From Spirochaetales bacterium (lineage in GTDB: Bacteria > Spirochaetota > Spirochaetia > DSM-2461), in assembly GCA_016936555.1 (NCBI GenBank), contig JAFGXR010000116.1, positions 1-55,025 on the forward strand: 55,025 nucleotides of DNA, read 5' to 3'. The translations under genes were made by a program, and so were the position numbers. Of the stretch, positions 39,363 through 48,004 are shown in pieces. Every line of letters begins with the position of its first letter. Position 1 is the first letter of the stretch. Below the pieces are notes generated by a model. The model was not told the origin of the DNA and did no database searches. It worked only from the letters and a program-made list of their open reading frames with translations.

Positions 39363-41575
39363 TGGATAAGCTGAAAAAAAACGAAAAGATCAACGTCCCG
39401 GAAATCCTGAAGGATCTGGAAAACTACCGGCCCCGGCGCCGCCATTGGGAATGGAGAAAGGGTCAGGGCGAGAAACGGCAGATCGGGAAATTCGAGTTCT
39501 ACGATACTTCTGAAAATCTGGAACAGTACGAAGCTCTTCCGGGCGGTCATTACTTCAATAATATCGCTCCCCAGCCGACCAGTACGATCACAACGGAAAT
39601 CGCTTCCGGCCGCTTTGAAGACGATATCAGACGGATGAGAATGGCGGCCTGGCATGGCGCTGACCACCTTATGGTTATCCGGACAGCCGGTCAGAGCCAT
39701 ATGGACGGCCTCATCGAAGGGACTCCCCAGGGAATAGGCGGCGTCCCCATCTCGAGAAAACAACTCAGGGCCCAGAGAAAGGCGCTCGATCTGATCGAAG
39801 ATGAAGTGGGAAGACCGATCAACTATCACTCCTACGTCTCCGGTGTCGCCGGTCCCGAAATCGCCGTTCTCTTTGCGGAAGAAGGTGTGAACGGAGCCCA
39901 TCAGGACCCCCAGTACAACGTTCTCTACAGAAATATCAATATGGTCCGATCTTTCGTCGACGCGGCCGTGGCCAAGAAGGTCATGGCCTGGGCGGGGATC
40001 GCTCAGATCGACGGAGCCCACAACGCCAACGCCACGGCACGCGATGCCTGGAAGGTTATGCCCGAGCTGATGGTACAGCACGGACTGAACTCCATGTTCT
40101 CCGTGAAAGCGGGCATGAAAAAGGAAAATATCTGTCTCTCCACGGTTCCCCCGACAGCGCCTCCCGCGCCCTGTATGCGTCTTGACCTGCCCTACGCCGT
40201 AGCGTTGAGAGAGGTTTTCTCCGAGTACAAGATGAGAGCCCAGCAGAACACCAAATACATGGGATCATCAACCCGGGAAGCGACGGTCACCCATACGCTC
40301 AACCTGCTCATTTCCAAAATGACCAGGGCGGAGATCCAGTCTACCATCACTCCCGACGAGGGGAGAAACGTTCCCTGGCACATCTACAATATCGAGGGTA
40401 CCGATACGGCCAACCAGGCCTTCGCCGGCATGGACGGCCTGACGGAAATGCTCGAGATCAAGCGGGACAAGGGCGAGCTGGCCGATAAGGTCAGGGAGCT
40501 GAAAGAGCGCGCCGTTCTCTATCTGGAGGAGATGCTCGAGGTCGGCGGTTATTTCAATGCGGTCGAGCAGGGGTTCTTCGTCGACTCCGGTTACTACCCC
40601 GAGAGAAACGATGACGCCATCGTCCGCCATATCGACGGCGGTATCGGAGTGGGAACTGTTTACGACAGAGCCGAGGATTACATGGCTCCCGTAACGGCTC
40701 ATTTCGGATATAACAATCTGGCCCAATACGGACCGGAAGCGGAAAAGGACCCCTCGTCGCTTATCGGCGGCGGAACCTTCGAGAAACCGGAAAAGATCAT
40801 CTTCATCGATGAGCTCGATGAAGTGGACAACGTCTACACCAGAATGGAGGAGACAAAGGATTTCCGCGAAAAGAACATCGTGAAACCCGAAATGGAATGG
40901 CTCGGCGACGGCGTCGTGCAGACAACCATGTTCCTCCCCACCGATGAGCGGACCGCCTATTATGCGGCCATAGAAGTCGGCAAGAAAATGGGACTCGAAG
41001 AGGTTGAGGTCATCCATACGGAAGTGCTTCAGGCCGCTGAGGGAACCAGGGTGGAGATCAAAGGGAAATTCCAGCATGTGATCGACCTGGACACGCTGGT
41101 CGTACCTCCCGCTCCGGAAGTCATGACTTTTGAGGAGCTCTGCGCGGCTGTGAAAGCGAAGCCGATGAAAATCGTTGCGGCGACGGTCGGGCAGGATGAA
41201 CACTCTGTGGGGCTGCGTGAAGTTATCGATATCAAACACGGCGGAATCGAGAAGTTCGGAATCGAGGTTCACTACCTCGGAACCTCCTGCCCCATCGAGA
41301 AGCTTGTCGACGCGGCCATCGAGCTCAATGCCGACGGTATACTCGCCTCGACCATTATTTCTCACGATGATGTACACTATAAGAATATGAAGAAGATTCA
41401 CGACTACGCCGTGGAAAAAGGCGTTCGTGAAAAACTGATCCTCTGTGCCGGCGGGACACAGGTGACTCCCGATATCGCCAGAGAAAACGGTGTGGACCAG
41501 GGATTCGGAAGAGGATCCAACGGTACGCAGGTCGCCACCTTCCTCGTGAAGAACAGGGAAGAGAGAGGTCTGTAA
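39362..41575 (+). CDS. oraE: D-ornithine 4,5-aminomutase E subunit (B12 and PLP)
   Basis: 737 residues. The N-terminal ~590 form the PLP-binding TIM-barrel part (GADHLMVIRTAGQSHMDGL, YNVLYRNINMVRSFVDAAVAKKVMAWAGIAQIDGAHNANA). The C-terminal Rossmann-like cobalamin domain has the base-off/His-on motif DEHSVG (about 620-625) and NADGILASTIISHDD, GGTQ later. It moves the terminal amino group of D-ornithine to C4, giving 2,4-diaminopentanoate. The required adenosylcobalamin could come from the PduO enzyme encoded at 5.3 kb. Confidence 0.96.
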   Translation: MDKLKKNEKINVPEILKDLENYRPRRRHWEWRKGQGEKRQIGKFEFYDTSENLEQYEALPGGHYFNNIAPQPTSTITTEIASGRFEDDIRRMRMAAWHGADHLMVIRTAGQSHMDGLIEGTPQGIGGVPISRKQLRAQRKALDLIEDEVGRPINYHSYVSGVAGPEIAVLFAEEGVNGAHQDPQYNVLYRNINMVRSFVDAAVAKKVMAWAGIAQIDGAHNANATARDAWKVMPELMVQHGLNSMFSVKAGMKKENICLSTVPPTAPPAPCMRLDLPYAVALREVFSEYKMRAQQNTKYMGSSTREATVTHTLNLLISKMTRAEIQSTITPDEGRNVPWHIYNIEGTDTANQAFAGMDGLTEMLEIKRDKGELADKVRELKERAVLYLEEMLEVGGYFNAVEQGFFVDSGYYPERNDDAIVRHIDGGIGVGTVYDRAEDYMAPVTAHFGYNNLAQYGPEAEKDPSSLIGGGTFEKPEKIIFIDELDEVDNVYTRMEETKDFREKNIVKPEMEWLGDGVVQTTMFLPTDERTAYYAAIEVGKKMGLEEVEVIHTEVLQAAEGTRVEIKGKFQHVIDLDTLVVPPAPEVMTFEELCAAVKAKPMKIVAATVGQDEHSVGLREVIDIKHGGIEKFGIEVHYLGTSCPIEKLVDAAIELNADGILASTIISHDDVHYKNMKKIHDYAVEKGVREKLILCAGGTQVTPDIARENGVDQGFGRGSNGTQVATFLVKNREERGL

Positions 41576-41590
41576 TATAAAAGAGGCATT

Positions 41591-42961
41591 GTGAAAGTAG
41601 ATGTCTTAACTGCCGAGATAGGCAGCACCACTACAGTTGTTAACGCCTTTGTCGGAATGGGAACAGCGGAGCCCCGCCTTGCCGGGCAGGGTTTCGCCCC
41701 CACTTCCGTACTGGAGGGCGATGTCACGGTGGGGCTGGAAGGCGCCATCGATCATTTAAAAAAGAATCTCAAAACAGTAGAACTCTCCTGGGATCGTTTT
41801 CTCGCCTCCAGCAGCGCCGCCGGAGGGCTGCGCATGACCGTTCACGGGCTCGTTTACGATATGACGGTCCGGGCGGCGAAGGAGGCGGCCCTCGGCGCGG
41901 GAGCCAATATCCATCAGATCACGGCGGGCCGGTTGAGGCGCACCGATCTGAAAAGGCTGGTCGAGGTCAGACCCAATATCATCATGATTGCCGGCGGGGT
42001 GGATTACGGTGAGCGGGATACGGCCCTGGACAATGCGGAGAAAATCGCCGAACTCAATCTGGGCATTCCCGTCATCTATGCCGGCAATATTCAGAATCAC
42101 GATGAGATCCGGGAAATCTTCCTGGAGTCGGGGACAAAGCTCTATATTGTCGATAATGTCTACCCTTCGATCGACCGGCTCGAAGTGCTGCCGGCGCGAC
42201 GGGTTATACAGAAAGTCTTTGAAGAGCACATCATCCATGCTCCCGGTATGGAAAAAATCCGCAGCCTCGTCGACGGTCATGTCATTCCCACGCCGGGAGC
42301 CGTTATGGAGGCGACCCGGTTCCTCAGGAATGAACTGGGCGATCTGGTGACCTTCGATGTGGGGGGGGCGACGACCGATGTCCATTCAGTGACCGACGGG
42401 TCCGAGGAGATCAGCCGGATACAGCTCTCTCCGGAGCCGGACGCGAAGAGAACCGTGGAAGGGGATCTCGGCGTCTATGTAAACCGTATGAATGTCTATG
42501 AGCTGGCTGACAAAAAACGCCTTGCACTGAGATCGGGATGGCCGGAAGAAGCTCTGGAAGAAGCCGTCCGGGCCCTCCCTCCTGTTCCTCAAACAGATAG
42601 AGAGAAAAAGCTTGTCGGCGAACTGACCTATACGGCGTTGAAGATCGGACTTCACCGCCATGCGGGGAAATACCGGGACTCCTTTGCGAGCGGCGGAAAA
42701 AAGACCATGGCCGAAGGGCGTGATCTCACGGCTCTCAAATATATCATCGGGACAGGCGGGGCTCTGACCCGTCTGGGAATCGGTTCCGAACTGATCCGCG
42801 AGGTCTTTGCCGACGGCCATAAATTCGACCTGCTCCCCCCCACTCTCCCGAAGGTCCTGATTGATCAGACCTATATCATGGCTTCTCTGGGCGTTCTGTC
42901 GACGGAATATCCCGAAGATGCCGCGAAACTTTTTGAATACTATCTGGAGGATAGAAACTGA
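41591..42961 (+). CDS. MutL/GlmL-type reactivase for the aminomutase
   Basis: 456 residues of the MutL/GlmL family, actin-like ATPases found with B12 mutases. The N-terminal phosphate loop is AEIGSTTTVVNAFV (about 8-21), a second is FDVGGATTDVHSV near 257, and the adenosine motif IIGTGGALTRLG is near 386. It is thought to release damaged cobalamin from, or otherwise service, OraSE (role inferred from family and position). GTG start 15 bp after oraE with GAGG; its stop overlaps the orr ATG. Confidence 0.9.
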   Translation: MKVDVLTAEIGSTTTVVNAFVGMGTAEPRLAGQGFAPTSVLEGDVTVGLEGAIDHLKKNLKTVELSWDRFLASSSAAGGLRMTVHGLVYDMTVRAAKEAALGAGANIHQITAGRLRRTDLKRLVEVRPNIIMIAGGVDYGERDTALDNAEKIAELNLGIPVIYAGNIQNHDEIREIFLESGTKLYIVDNVYPSIDRLEVLPARRVIQKVFEEHIIHAPGMEKIRSLVDGHVIPTPGAVMEATRFLRNELGDLVTFDVGGATTDVHSVTDGSEEISRIQLSPEPDAKRTVEGDLGVYVNRMNVYELADKKRLALRSGWPEEALEEAVRALPPVPQTDREKKLVGELTYTALKIGLHRHAGKYRDSFASGGKKTMAEGRDLTALKYIIGTGGALTRLGIGSELIREVFADGHKFDLLPPTLPKVLIDQTYIMASLGVLSTEYPEDAAKLFEYYLEDRN

Positions 42962-44772
42962 TGCCCGGTCCGGAAATTCATGTCGATATAAAAAAAATCA
43001 GGGAAAACACGAAAACCCTGGTCGATTTCTGCCGTTCCCGGGGGATATCCGTCACCGGCGTCACAAAGGTAACCTGCGGAATGCCCATGGTGGCTCAGGC
43101 CATGCTCGACGGCGGCGTCGCCTCCATCGGGGAATCGAGAATCGAAAACATCCGGCGGCTCAGGTCCAGCGGTATAAACGCGCCGGTTATGATGCTGCGC
43201 ATTCCGCCTCTTTCCCGGGTGGAGGAAATTGTCACGTCCGTCGATATCAGCCTCAATTCGGAGCTGTCGGTTATCCGCGCTCTTTCCGAAGCGGCTGAAA
43301 AAAAAGGAAAGGTTCACAAGGTCATTCTGATGGTCGACCTCGGCGATCTCCGCGAAGGAATCTGGCCTACCGATCTCCTCGATGTGGCCCGCGAAGTCAT
43401 CGAGCTGCCCGGAGTCGAACTGACGGGGCTGGGGACCAACCTCACCTGTTTCGGCGGGGTTCTTCCTTCGAGAAAAAATATGGGAGAGCTGGTCGGTTAT
43501 GCCGAGAAGATTGAAGAGGCATTCGGCATCGAATTGAAGATCATCTCCGGCGGGAACTCCTCTTCTCTTCCTCTTTTAATGGAAGGGGGGATGCCGAACA
43601 GGGTCAATCATCTCAGGCTGGGTGAATCGATCGCTCTGGGCCGTGAAACTGTCAACGGCACAATCTGGCCGGGCTGCCATCATGACGCCTTCCAGCTTTC
43701 CGCCGAAGTGATCGAGCTGAAGAAGAAGCCGTCAGTCCCCATCGGCGAAACGGGAATGGACGCATTCGGCGGGAAACCGGTTTTTTCCGACAGAGGAGAT
43801 ATCCTGAGAGCCATTCTCAGTGTGGGACGCGAAGATGTCGTCGTCGACAGCCTGGTTCCCGTTGACAGAAAGGTTTCCATTCTGGGGGCTTCGAGCGATC
43901 ATCTCCTGGTCGATGTCACAGAATCGAGCCGGCCGCTGAAGCTCGGCGATAAAGTGAACTTCAATCTGAATTACGGTGCCCTTTTAGCCGCCATGACCTC
44001 CAGTTACGTAAAAAAAATACCTTTTACAGGAGACGATAGTCCCATGAAGTCAGGAAAAACTCTTCTTCTCGGCAATTCCCCCACTTTCAAAGAGGAAACT
44101 CTCCTCAGTCACTTGAAGGAAATGGGGTTCGAATATGAAATCTCGGAGGAATCCATAAATGACGGCATGATCGCCCGGACCATAGGAGAGAATATCATTC
44201 CTTTGATCGGCGGGTCAGAAAACAAGACCGTCGAAGCGATTAAGGGCATGGCATCGGCTCTGAAACAGTCCGGTCTGCTTATTTTCGCTCCCGAGGCGGC
44301 TCTCTTGAAAGAGGATTCCCATGGGGCCGACAGAACATTTCTGGCGGATATACTCGGTTTCAACGGCGGGGATTTGAATCTCTCGAGCCGGATTTCGCCG
44401 GAAAGCACCGTTGTTATCGGTTTGCGTCACGCCCAGAAGAGGGAAGTGGAACTGATCCGGGATCATAACATCCAGGTTTACACCATGGAGGATATCGATC
44501 TGCTGGGCATGCGCGAAGTTATGATCAACTCCCTGAGGAAGGCGACAACCGGAACGGAAGGTTTTTATGTCCGCCTCAGCACCGATGTAATCGGGGCGGA
44601 AGGGGAGGGGATTACCTTCCGGGAAGCCCATCTGGCCATGGAAATGGTAGCCGATTCGGCGCGGATGAAAGCTTTCGATATTTCCGGTACGCCCGATAAG
44701 AGCTGGATCAACGATGAGCGCCTCTGCAGTCTTGTCGAATCGGCTTACGGAAAGCGGATTCTCAAACTGTAA
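42961..44772 (+). CDS. orr: ornithine racemase fused to a degenerate arginase/agmatinase-like domain
   Basis: 603 residues; stand-alone ornithine racemases are about 355. Residues 1-355 are the PLP alanine-racemase-like barrel of Orr (PLP Lys in VTGVTKVTCGMP, about 39; IGESRIENIRRL; GGNSSSLPLLMEGG). It makes D-ornithine for OraSE. Residues ~360-600 follow the ureohydrolase order: IIPLIGGSENKT where GGDH is expected, LIFAPEAALL for the DAHxD strand, DSHGADRTFLADILG, VVIGLRHAQKREVELI, YTMEDIDLLGM, LSTDVIGAEGEGITFREAH for SxDxD...GLTxREA, and KAFDIS. Metal-binding His/Asp positions are mostly replaced, so hydrolysis is unlikely; a ligand-sensing or structural role is possible. Racemase call firm; C-terminal call from pattern only. 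Confidence 0.88.
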   Translation: MPGPEIHVDIKKIRENTKTLVDFCRSRGISVTGVTKVTCGMPMVAQAMLDGGVASIGESRIENIRRLRSSGINAPVMMLRIPPLSRVEEIVTSVDISLNSELSVIRALSEAAEKKGKVHKVILMVDLGDLREGIWPTDLLDVAREVIELPGVELTGLGTNLTCFGGVLPSRKNMGELVGYAEKIEEAFGIELKIISGGNSSSLPLLMEGGMPNRVNHLRLGESIALGRETVNGTIWPGCHHDAFQLSAEVIELKKKPSVPIGETGMDAFGGKPVFSDRGDILRAILSVGREDVVVDSLVPVDRKVSILGASSDHLLVDVTESSRPLKLGDKVNFNLNYGALLAAMTSSYVKKIPFTGDDSPMKSGKTLLLGNSPTFKEETLLSHLKEMGFEYEISEESINDGMIARTIGENIIPLIGGSENKTVEAIKGMASALKQSGLLIFAPEAALLKEDSHGADRTFLADILGFNGGDLNLSSRISPESTVVIGLRHAQKREVELIRDHNIQVYTMEDIDLLGMREVMINSLRKATTGTEGFYVRLSTDVIGAEGEGITFREAHLAMEMVADSARMKAFDISGTPDKSWINDERLCSLVESAYGKRILKL

Positions 44773-44808
44773 AAACTTTCAATTGACAGAATCTCACCAA
44801 TGAATCTA

Positions 44809-44837
44809 CACTTAAATTGGTCCAACCAATTTAAGTG
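44809..44837. promoter_or_regulatory. operator of the GntR regulator
   Basis: Perfect inverted repeat: 13-bp arms CACTTAAATTGGT and its exact complement, 3 nt apart. The core TGGT-N3-ACCA is the known FadR-subfamily operator pattern. It overlaps the -10 region of a TTGACA (44783) promoter and ends 7 bp before the gntR start, consistent with autorepression. Confidence 0.85.
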
Positions 44838-44844
44838 AGGTTTT

Positions 44845-45531
44845 ATGGTAGCCGATGATATCGCTCTGCAGATCGAAAAAGCCATTTTAAGCGGTTCCAT
44901 CGAAAAAGGAACGAAGCTTCCCCCGGAAAGAAAGTTGGCGGAACAGTACGGCGCCAGCCGGACGACCGTCAGACAGGCCATTAAAAATCTTGAACAGCTG
45001 GGGCTCGTGGAAACCCTTCCCCAGAGCGGTACGTTTGTCAGCGACTATCTCCAGGATGCGTCGCTCGATCTTCTTATTCATATGATGAAAGATCCCGAAA
45101 GCTGGGATCCCGCCACACTTTACGCCCTGCTCGAAGCCCGTAAGGTTATCGAGCTCTTCGCTTTATCCAAAGCTATGGCATCCCTTAATGAGGATGACCT
45201 GAAAACCCTGAGAGATCTGGCATCGGGGCTCCGTGCGGATAATCCTCACGACTCGGCGGAAATGGATTACAAACTTCATTACCATATAATGAAAATGTCC
45301 TCAAACATCGCTTTTCTCCTCATTTTCAATTCGTTCAAACCGGTTTACCGCTATCTGACCGATCTCTTTTTCAGCAGCGAAGAATCCCTGAAAACTGTTA
45401 TGACTCAGCATCAGAACCTGATCGGGGCTTTTGAAAAGAGAGATGAAAAAAAGGCGGAAGAAATCATGAAAGAGATACTCGCATTCGGAGAGACAACAGT
45501 AAAGGAATATATCAATGGAAACAGGCATTAA
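44845..45531 (+). CDS. GntR family regulator, FadR subfamily
   Basis: 228 residues. N-terminal winged helix (DIALQIEKAILSGSIEKGTKLPPERKLAEQYGASRTTVRQAIKNLEQLGLVE, about 3-55) with the GntR signature, then the FadR-type helical FCD effector domain (EARKVIELFALSKAMASLNEDDL, and metal-ligand-like D and H residues in MDYKLHYHIMKMS). FCD domains bind small carboxylates, often through a metal. It starts the operon of the glycyl radical enzyme, overlapping it by 17 bp, so the ligand is probably that enzyme's substrate or product (inference). Confidence 0.92.
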   Translation: MVADDIALQIEKAILSGSIEKGTKLPPERKLAEQYGASRTTVRQAIKNLEQLGLVETLPQSGTFVSDYLQDASLDLLIHMMKDPESWDPATLYALLEARKVIELFALSKAMASLNEDDLKTLRDLASGLRADNPHDSAEMDYKLHYHIMKMSSNIAFLLIFNSFKPVYRYLTDLFFSSEESLKTVMTQHQNLIGAFEKRDEKKAEEIMKEILAFGETTVKEYINGNRH

Positions 45532-48004
45532 GGAACCGAAAAATCTCACGCCGAGGGTCAAGTGGCTGAGAGACTATTATTTTGAAGGCACGGATCGGAA
45601 ATGGAATAATGAAAACACCTCCTGGACGACCGGAGAGGACTGGGATTTCCAGCACAATGAGCTGACTTATTACATCGTGCCCGAAACCTATCCCTTTTTA
45701 CAGACATTCAGAAGTTCATTTTCCCAGACCGCCCGGAAAGTCGAGCTCTGTGAAAATTTCCGGGAAATGTCTCTGCCCGAGCGGATCGCCTGGTTCAACC
45801 GAGAAGTGGTCGTCCGCTATCTGCCGGCGGAAATTCTCCCTGGTGATCTCATCGCCGGCGGGCGCTTCAATATTCAGACCTCTTCCTGTCTCTCTAAAAA
45901 GGAAACCCGGGAGCGGGACCGGAGAGTTTACGGGAAAAAGGGGACCCGCGCGTCCATGAAGTGGTTTCATGATCACGGCTACGGCAACAGCGGCGCCACG
46001 AGCGGGCATCTGATTCCCGGTCATAAGCGATTACTGAAAATCGGTTGGAAAGGTGTCCGGCAGGAGCTCGATGATTTCTACGGCAGGCTTTCGGAAGGGG
46101 AGAAAAAAGGGCGGAAAGGAGCACAGCTCAGAGCTATGATGACTGCGTCGACAACCGCCGTCGATCTGGCCGCCCGTTATGCCGATCTCTGCGGGGAAAT
46201 GTGTCGACAGGAAGCCGATCCCGGAAGAAAAAGAGAGTTGGAGGAAATGGAGCGGATTCTCCGTAAAGTTCCCTATAATCCCCCGGAAACTTTTCACGAG
46301 GCCCTGCAGGCTCTCTGGATCAACCATATGCTTATTATGAGCGATGAGAATTATCCCGGACCGGGCGTTTCCTTCGGACGACTGGATCAGTACCTCTATC
46401 CCTACTGGCTGAAATCCGAATCGGAAGGAATGGACCGGGAATATGCGAAAGAGATTCTCGGATGCTTCTGGGTTCATGCCAACACGGCTTATGATGCCCT
46501 TATTAAAGTGGGCGGCAACCAGGGAATCACAGCGGGCTACGGCCAGCTTCTGACCCTTTCGGGACTCGGTCCCGACGGTGAGGATAAAACGAATGATCTC
46601 ACTTATATGATTCTGGAGGTGATCGATGATCTCTCTCCCATTCTCGAGCCGAAGCCGAACATCAGGATTCACCGGAACAGTCCGGAAAAGCTGATGAATA
46701 TTATCGTAGACATGATCATGTCCAGCCAGGGCGCCCCCTTCCTGCTGAACTTTGACGAGCGCTCCATGGCGGGGATGGATGAAGAATCGAAGCGCGGCGG
46801 AATTCCCGAGCTTATCAACCGGACGAATCTGGCGGAATACGCACCTGTGGGCTGTCTCGAGAACACCATGGTCGGTAACGACCGCTCGGGAACGGTAGAT
46901 AATAACCTGAATCTCTACAAAGCCGTGGAGCTGGTTTTCGGGAACGGCCGCGATCTTTTCCCCTATTTCGATCCCATGACCGGCAAATATGAGAAAGTCC
47001 GTCAGGACGGGCCGCGAACCGGCGATCCCCTCGCTTTTAAAGCCTGGGATGAGTTCTGGGGCGCTTATGTCAAACAGACCGCTTATATCGTGAAGAAATG
47101 CGTCGATCTCTATGAGAAGTCGGAATCGCTCCGGGCTGATACGGCTCCCACGCCCTACCTCTCCTGTCTGGTTCAGGGATGTGCGGAGAAGGGGAAAGAT
47201 ATCACCGAAGGAGGTGCGGAAATCAGCTTTACAACCATGGAAGCTGTAACCTATGCTTCGACAGTCGATTCCCTTCTGGCCGTTAAATATCTGGTTTTCG
47301 ACAAAAAGGTATGCACCATGGCGGAACTGATTCAGGCTTTGAGGGACAACTGGGCCGGACATGAAATACTTCAGGCCAAGGCGAAAAACAAAGCCCCGAA
47401 GTTCGGTGTGGATGATCATGATGCCGACCGGATGGGATTTGACGTTATGAAAATCTGGACCGATGAAGTGTGGAAACATAAAACTAAATCGACGGGCCGG
47501 CAGTTCCGTCCCGGCATGCTCAGCTGGAATTACTGGGTGGGTGATGGTTTCATTCTTCCCGCCAGCCCCGACGGTCGCCCCAAAGGGTCTTTTTTCTCCA
47601 ACGCGATCTGCCCGGTCACGGGAATGGATGTGAACGGTCCCACTTCCAACAGCAATTCCGTCGGAAAAGTCCTGGGCGGCAAAACAATTGTCGATGGCGA
47701 AGAGCAGTATGTGAATATCCTGCCCAACGGAGCCAGTCATACGATCAGCTTCAATCCTTCCATCTTCGGTACCGATGACAACCGGGAGAAATTCAAAGCC
47801 TTTCTCAAGGGCTATGCGAGAAACGGAGGAACGGCCCTTCAGATCAACATGATCGACTCGGAAACGCTGAAGGAAGCTCAGAAAAATCCCGCCGATTACC
47901 GTCATCTGCTTGTCCGGGTTACGGGATACAACGCTTACTTCGTCAGCATCGGGAGAGAGCTGCAGGACGAACTGATCGCCCGTCTCAGCCACGATAAAAT
48001 ATGA
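45515..48004 (+). CDS. glycyl radical enzyme of unassigned specificity
   Basis: 829 residues. The C-terminal radical motif is RVTGYNAYFVSIGRELQDELIAR with the radical Gly at about 805. The thiyl Cys loop is VGCLENT (C about 447), a C-x-E arrangement as in dehydratase, lyase and arylacetate-decarboxylase members; the adjacent Cys-Cys of pyruvate formate-lyase is absent. Other family stretches are SGHLIPGHKRLLKIGWKGV, GNQGITAGYGQLLTLSGLGPDG and PDGRPKGSFFSNAICPVTG. The residue after GCLE (Asn instead of Pro/Thr) does not match any subgroup I know well. It is operon-encoded with its activase, a FadR-type regulator and an FMN-type protein. Substrate unknown. Confidence 0.92.
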   Translation: METGIKEPKNLTPRVKWLRDYYFEGTDRKWNNENTSWTTGEDWDFQHNELTYYIVPETYPFLQTFRSSFSQTARKVELCENFREMSLPERIAWFNREVVVRYLPAEILPGDLIAGGRFNIQTSSCLSKKETRERDRRVYGKKGTRASMKWFHDHGYGNSGATSGHLIPGHKRLLKIGWKGVRQELDDFYGRLSEGEKKGRKGAQLRAMMTASTTAVDLAARYADLCGEMCRQEADPGRKRELEEMERILRKVPYNPPETFHEALQALWINHMLIMSDENYPGPGVSFGRLDQYLYPYWLKSESEGMDREYAKEILGCFWVHANTAYDALIKVGGNQGITAGYGQLLTLSGLGPDGEDKTNDLTYMILEVIDDLSPILEPKPNIRIHRNSPEKLMNIIVDMIMSSQGAPFLLNFDERSMAGMDEESKRGGIPELINRTNLAEYAPVGCLENTMVGNDRSGTVDNNLNLYKAVELVFGNGRDLFPYFDPMTGKYEKVRQDGPRTGDPLAFKAWDEFWGAYVKQTAYIVKKCVDLYEKSESLRADTAPTPYLSCLVQGCAEKGKDITEGGAEISFTTMEAVTYASTVDSLLAVKYLVFDKKVCTMAELIQALRDNWAGHEILQAKAKNKAPKFGVDDHDADRMGFDVMKIWTDEVWKHKTKSTGRQFRPGMLSWNYWVGDGFILPASPDGRPKGSFFSNAICPVTGMDVNGPTSNSNSVGKVLGGKTIVDGEEQYVNILPNGASHTISFNPSIFGTDDNREKFKAFLKGYARNGGTALQINMIDSETLKEAQKNPADYRHLLVRVTGYNAYFVSIGRELQDELIARLSHDKI

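Noticed and set aside
45515-48004. Annotation of the glycyl radical enzyme as pyruvate formate-lyase
   Set aside because: The active loop is GCLENT with a single Cys followed by x-Glu; formate-lyases have two adjacent Cys.
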